Positions 59,958-64,000 of a stretch of 64,000 nt of DNA are shown here, piece after piece. The notes beneath the pieces were generated by a model. The model had not been told where the DNA came from. It did no database searches and was given only the letters and a program-made list of their open reading frames with translations. Within the stretch, counting starts at the first letter, position 1. Every line of letters starts with the position of its first letter. This DNA is from Dyadobacter sp. UC 10 (GTDB lineage: Bacteria; Bacteroidota; Bacteroidia; Cytophagales; Spirosomataceae): NCBI RefSeq assembly GCF_008369915.1, contig NZ_VSRN01000001.1, forward strand, positions 4,894,501-4,958,500. The letters run 5' to 3'. The translations under genes were made by a program, and so were the position numbers.

Positions 59958-62900
59958 ATGGTAATTAAACTTACGCGTATGAAAAAAAACTTTACGACTA
60001 TTAGTCAGCATCTGATACGGCTGACAATGGCGGGTGTAATTGTTACAGGTTCAGCAGGGCACACGTTTGGTTTCAGGCCAGGCGAAAATGTGGTCTCGGT
60101 GATCGACCGGTCTGTAACAGGTAAAATACTCGCGGCAGAAGACAAGACACCTATCCCCGGAGTTTCAGTTGTGCTGAAAGGCAGCCGGACAGGTACCAAT
60201 ACCGACACTGATGGAAAATTCAAGATAGACGTACCGGACAACGGTGGAGTGCTTGTGTTTTCTGCGGTGGGTTTCGTGACGCAGGAGATCGAATTAGGTA
60301 GCAAAAGCGTTGTCGATCTTGAACTTGTGAGTGATCTGAAAACGCTTGGAGAAGTAGTGGTTGTTGGTTATGGAACGCAAAAGAAAAGCCAGCTTACAGG
60401 TGCCATATCTTCTGTCGGTTCCAAAGAGATCGGGGAATTGCCGATCACGAATGCACGCCAGGCATTGCAGGGACGGGCCGCGGGTGTGGATGTGGTACAA
60501 AACAGCAGTAAGCCAGGCGCCGGCCCGACGGTCAGGATCCGCGGGAGAAGGTCTATTAATGCATCCAATGACCCGCTTTATGTGGTAGATGGTATTCCTT
60601 TGGCAGGAAATATCGACGATTTCAACCCGAACGACATTGCTTCGATGGAGGTTTTGAAAGATGCTTCTGCGACCGCCATTTACGGTTCTCGTGGCTCTAA
60701 CGGTGTTGTTCTGATCACGACAAAACGCGGTAAGCCAGGTAAAACGGTAGTGAGCTACGACGGTTATTACGGTTCTTCCAAAGAGCTGGGGCAAATCGAC
60801 GTCATGAACGGTCCCGAATTTGCAGAATACAAACGGGAATCGAGAAGAGCGGTTATTGACGCGAAAACCGGTCTGCCGCTATATCCGGCAGGCCCGGCGA
60901 CGCCCGAGGCGGATGCTAAGCTTTTCGAGCCGATCGAGTTGGACGGGATTAAAAACAATCGTTCTACCGACTATCAATCCTATTTGTTGCGTCCGGGAAC
61001 AATCCAGAGCCACCAGGTTGGGGTGCAGGGAGGAACGGAAAAAACGCAGTTTGCGATTTCCGGTAACTACTTCAACGATAAAGGGATCATTTATAATCAG
61101 GATTTTACACGCTATACCTTCCGTATAAATCTGGATCATCAGATTACAAAGCGGATCAAGATCGGTACTTCCATGATGGGGGTTTACAGCACCAGGAACG
61201 GTGAAAACTTCAACCCTTACGGTGGAGCGTTAGCTGAAAATCCACTTGGAAAGCCTTACGATGACAACGGAAAACTGATCTTCCTGCCTACTTCCGACGG
61301 TTTGAGAACCAATCCGATCGCTGAGATCATTCCAGGCGCACAGGTCGACCTGACCAAACGTTTCAGGATATTCAACAGTATCTATGCAGAATGGGCGATT
61401 CTGGAAGGGCTGAAATACCGCGTCAACTTCGGCCCGGATCTGAACAACCGCCGCATCGGACGTTTCACCGGCTCGCAGACCAATGCGCGGCGTGGAGGCG
61501 AACCTACCGGTTACCAGTTCAACGAATACCAGTTTAACTATACATTGGAAAATATTTTAATGTATAACAAACAATTGGGTGGGAAGCACAACCTGGGGGT
61601 GACGCTTTTGCATTCATTGCAGAAAGATGATCTTGAGCAAAACTTTATTAACGTAACAGGTATACCGGCTGAAACACAGCAGTTCTACAACCTGGGGCAA
61701 GCCACAATCATCAGTGGTGTAGCTTCATCTCTCAGCCAGTGGGTGTTGAACTCATACATGGCGCGTATCAACTACGATTTTAATGAAAAATACCTGTTTA
61801 CATTAACCGGACGATACGATGGTTCTTCCCGGTTCGGGGCGGATACGAAATACGGATTTTTCCCCTCAGTAGCTGTCGGCTGGAATATCAGCAGCGAGCC
61901 TGTCCTGAAAAATGTAAGCTGGGTGGATGAGTTGAAGCTTCGTGCGAGCTATGGTTCAACCGGTAACACGGCTATCGATCCGTATCAGACGCAGGCTTTG
62001 CTAGGCAGAACTTCCTACGCTTTCGGAGCTGCCGGCGCTTTCGGTTATGCACCGGGTTCGCTGGGTAACTCGGAGCTGAAATGGGAAACAACCACAACCG
62101 GTAACATTGGTTTGGATTTCAGCGTTTTCAAAGGCCGCGTATCGGGGTCACTTGAATACTACCAGGCGGATACAAGAGACCTGCTTTTGTTTGATCAATT
62201 GCCTATTACCAGCGGGTTCAACCAGGTTCGGCGGAATGTCGGCAGCACACGCAATACCGGTATCGAGGTAACTTTATCTACCGTGAATGTTGATGCGCCA
62301 GGCGGCTTTCGCTGGAATACCGATTTTCAGTTGACAAAAAACAAAGAGAAAATACTTGAACTCTTCAATGGAAAAGTAGATGACATCGGTAATGCCCGCT
62401 TTATCGGACAGCCGCTGACCGCTTATTTTGACTATAAAAAGATTGGTATCTGGCAGACAAGTGAATTGGAGCAGGCCAAGAAATACCAGAGCGTACCAGG
62501 GCAGATCAAGATTCAGGATACAAACGGAGATGGTAAAATTGATCCGTTCGACAGGGTTATTCTGGGATCACAGGTTCCGAAGTTCTCAGCAGGTATGACC
62601 AACCGGTTTGAATACAAAGGATTTGATTTGTCGGTATTCGTATTTGCAAGGTTTGGAAGTATGTTCCGTAGCTTGTTCCACCAGGATAATATGACACTGG
62701 CCGGCCGCTACAACAACCTGGATATTGACTATTGGACGCCCGAGAACCCGACCAATGAATTTCCAAGACCAAATCAAAGCCAGGAGTTCCCTCCATTCCG
62801 GTCAACTGTATTGTATTTCGACGGAACGTTTATCAAGGTTCGTAACATCAACCTGGGCTACAATTTCCCGGATAAGCTGACGGAAAAGATGAAAATTGGT

Positions 62901-63056
62901 AGTCTTCGCGTATTTATGAGCGCTCAGCAGCCATTTATCTTCTCTGAGTACAGAACCAAATACAAGGGTATTGACAACGAAACTGACGGCGATATCAACT
63001 CTAGCCAGACACCGGCTGTCAGACAGATCACTTTCGGTATCAATCTGAAAATCTAG
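59958..63056 (+). CDS. SusC/RagA-family TonB-linked outer-membrane protein
   Basis: 1032 residues; M8 (59979, MKKNFTTISQHLIRLTMAGV) is the more natural signal-peptide start. No STN domain. A carboxypeptidase-regulatory-like domain (about 52-130) leads to the plug with GEVVVVGYGTQKKSQLTGAI and VRIRGRRSINASNDPLYVVD, then a 22-strand barrel to the end (ITFGINLKI). It imports a glycan or other large substrate with the SusD protein encoded next. Lacking STN, it should not signal through a FecR, which fits the reduced anti-sigma upstream. The substrate may relate to the GH9 enzyme nearby, but this is not certain. Confidence 0.95.
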   Translation: MVIKLTRMKKNFTTISQHLIRLTMAGVIVTGSAGHTFGFRPGENVVSVIDRSVTGKILAAEDKTPIPGVSVVLKGSRTGTNTDTDGKFKIDVPDNGGVLVFSAVGFVTQEIELGSKSVVDLELVSDLKTLGEVVVVGYGTQKKSQLTGAISSVGSKEIGELPITNARQALQGRAAGVDVVQNSSKPGAGPTVRIRGRRSINASNDPLYVVDGIPLAGNIDDFNPNDIASMEVLKDASATAIYGSRGSNGVVLITTKRGKPGKTVVSYDGYYGSSKELGQIDVMNGPEFAEYKRESRRAVIDAKTGLPLYPAGPATPEADAKLFEPIELDGIKNNRSTDYQSYLLRPGTIQSHQVGVQGGTEKTQFAISGNYFNDKGIIYNQDFTRYTFRINLDHQITKRIKIGTSMMGVYSTRNGENFNPYGGALAENPLGKPYDDNGKLIFLPTSDGLRTNPIAEIIPGAQVDLTKRFRIFNSIYAEWAILEGLKYRVNFGPDLNNRRIGRFTGSQTNARRGGEPTGYQFNEYQFNYTLENILMYNKQLGGKHNLGVTLLHSLQKDDLEQNFINVTGIPAETQQFYNLGQATIISGVASSLSQWVLNSYMARINYDFNEKYLFTLTGRYDGSSRFGADTKYGFFPSVAVGWNISSEPVLKNVSWVDELKLRASYGSTGNTAIDPYQTQALLGRTSYAFGAAGAFGYAPGSLGNSELKWETTTTGNIGLDFSVFKGRVSGSLEYYQADTRDLLLFDQLPITSGFNQVRRNVGSTRNTGIEVTLSTVNVDAPGGFRWNTDFQLTKNKEKILELFNGKVDDIGNARFIGQPLTAYFDYKKIGIWQTSELEQAKKYQSVPGQIKIQDTNGDGKIDPFDRVILGSQVPKFSAGMTNRFEYKGFDLSVFVFARFGSMFRSLFHQDNMTLAGRYNNLDIDYWTPENPTNEFPRPNQSQEFPPFRSTVLYFDGTFIKVRNINLGYNFPDKLTEKMKIGSLRVFMSAQQPFIFSEYRTKYKGIDNETDGDINSSQTPAVRQITFGINLKI

Positions 63057-63094
63057 TATACCCGAACAGATATCAAAATTAATCTCAAAGAAAT

Positions 63095-64000
63095 ATGAAA
63101 GTGTTACTTCGTTTTAAAACCTTACTGGCTGCTATACTGCTTTTGGGAAGCCAGTCCTGCAATGACCTTCTTGACGAAACCCCGATCTCGCAGGTCGGAA
63201 GTGAATATATCAATACCCCGGCAGGTTTCGAGGCCGCGGTGAAGGGTGTTTACAGTTCACTGCGGAACTATTACGGAACGGAGGATGCCATGACCCTGAC
63301 TGTGTTCGGAACGGATACTTACACGATGGGGGCTGACGGATCTTTCAAATTCGTGAATGAGTATACCTCTCAGATAGACGGGCGTTTGGGGGTTACGAAT
63401 GCAATCTGGAACAGCTTTTACCCGGCTATCAATACAGCCAACATCGTGATTGACGTAGCTCCTGAAATGACTGCGCTGGACGCGGCGCTTGTAAAGCGTC
63501 GGGTGGCTGAGGTTAAGTTTTTGAGAGCGCACCATTATTTTATTCTGGTTCAGATGTTTGGCCCGGTCTCTCTGGTGACAAAAGGCAACCTTGTGTCGCA
63601 GAAGGAATTTACACGTGCCCCGGTCCCGGAGATCTACGCGCAAATCATTTCCGATCTGGAATCGGGGCTGCCTGACCTTGGGCTGGCAACTTCTGATTAT
63701 GGCCGGGTTACAAAAGCAGCAGCGGAGCATTTGCTGGCAAGGGTATACTTAACCAAGGCAACTTCGGAAGCAAAAGCGGCCGACGATTTTGTGAAAGCTG
63801 CTACTTATGCGGAAAACGTGGTCAAAAATTACTCGTTCTCCCTGTTGCCTGACTTTGCGAGTGTGTGGGTACAAGGCGGTGGCGAGATCAATAATGAAGT
63901 GATTTTTGCAACCCAATATACCTCGGACCCGCTGACCAACGGAATCGGAAACCGTACACATTTGTATTTCGGGATGGAGTACGATACCCAGGCAGGAATG
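63095..64000 (+). CDS. SusD/RagB-family outer-membrane lipoprotein, 3' end cut by window edge
   Basis: 302 codons are visible with no stop; the rest lies past the right edge. Lipoprotein signal MKVLLRFKTLLAAILLLGSQ then SC gives the lipid-bearing Cys at residue 22. The SusD-like N-terminal domain has DETPISQVGSEYINTPAGFE and the TPR-like helices (VKRRVAEVKFLRAHHYFILV; RVTKAAAEHLLARVYLTKAT). It binds the ligand at the surface as a lid on the SusC channel. It starts 38 bp after the susC stop. Confidence 0.95.
   Translation, partial: MKVLLRFKTLLAAILLLGSQSCNDLLDETPISQVGSEYINTPAGFEAAVKGVYSSLRNYYGTEDAMTLTVFGTDTYTMGADGSFKFVNEYTSQIDGRLGVTNAIWNSFYPAINTANIVIDVAPEMTALDAALVKRRVAEVKFLRAHHYFILVQMFGPVSLVTKGNLVSQKEFTRAPVPEIYAQIISDLESGLPDLGLATSDYGRVTKAAAEHLLARVYLTKATSEAKAADDFVKAATYAENVVKNYSFSLLPDFASVWVQGGGEINNEVIFATQYTSDPLTNGIGNRTHLYFGMEYDTQAGM

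Overview
The window reads as chromosomal DNA of a Bacteroidota bacterium of the order Cytophagales, most like Dyadobacter or a close relative (inference from gene content, no search run). The signs are a SusC/SusD pair, FecI/FecR-type sigma/anti-sigma genes, a GH9 cellulase with a type IX-like C-terminal domain, TANNTTTG-type promoter elements, weak Shine-Dalgarno signals, MacB-like permeases with a sigma-54 two-component pair, and a KKDGTPDKRY repeat protein. No tRNA, rRNA, CRISPR array, prophage or insertion sequence was seen. Both edges cut genes: a permease on the left and SusD on the right.

Layout. 1-5.2 kb (+): two MacB/FtsX-type permeases, then an NtrC-type regulator and its histidine kinase. 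5.2-10.7 kb (-): phosphotriesterase-like hydrolase, M50 protease, HAD phosphatase, accA, beta-CASP nuclease. 10.8-13.4 kb (+): PBP4-type peptidase and a glycosyltransferase. 13.4-23.5 kb (-): hslV, the pyruvate dehydrogenase E2 gene, a tightly coupled five-gene operon (two methyltransferases, HpcH-like aldolase, 2-hydroxyacid dehydrogenase, GT2), a polytopic membrane protein and lepA. 23.7-30.5 kb (+): a TetR-controlled YbhGFSR-like efflux operon with TolC. 30.5-33.7 kb (-): sugar dehydrogenases and FucP, probably L-fucose use. 33.8-42.3 kb: LytTR regulator, S74-domain surface protein, cydAB, a 3-hydroxyacyl-CoA dehydrogenase, CsbD, a SugE/Gdx exporter behind a candidate guanidine-II riboswitch, and a sugar 2-epimerase. 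42.5-45.3 kb: PolX and OxyR, convergent. 45.5-52.2 kb: KDGTPDKRY protein, an ECF sigma/FecR/STN-surface-repeat operon, a zeta-toxin-like pair, a second surface-repeat protein and a CHRD lipoprotein. 52.3-64 kb: alaS, an orphan ECF sigma factor, the GH9 cellulase, a shortened anti-sigma-like protein and susCD.

Strongest observations. An identical 16-bp palindrome lies before tetR and before the efflux operon. The two efflux ATPases carry complementary defects that fall in one composite ATP site. The sugE/gdx leader has two ACGA-loop hairpins plus a stem reaching the start codon. PolX has lost the catalytic aspartates of its polymerase domain but keeps its PHP nuclease. The FecI/FecR pair is followed by an STN domain fused to surface repeats rather than to a TonB receptor. 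Short-period (7- and 8-bp) arrays sit at gene ends, supply stop codons, form at least one terminator-like hairpin, and flank one permease as inverted copies.
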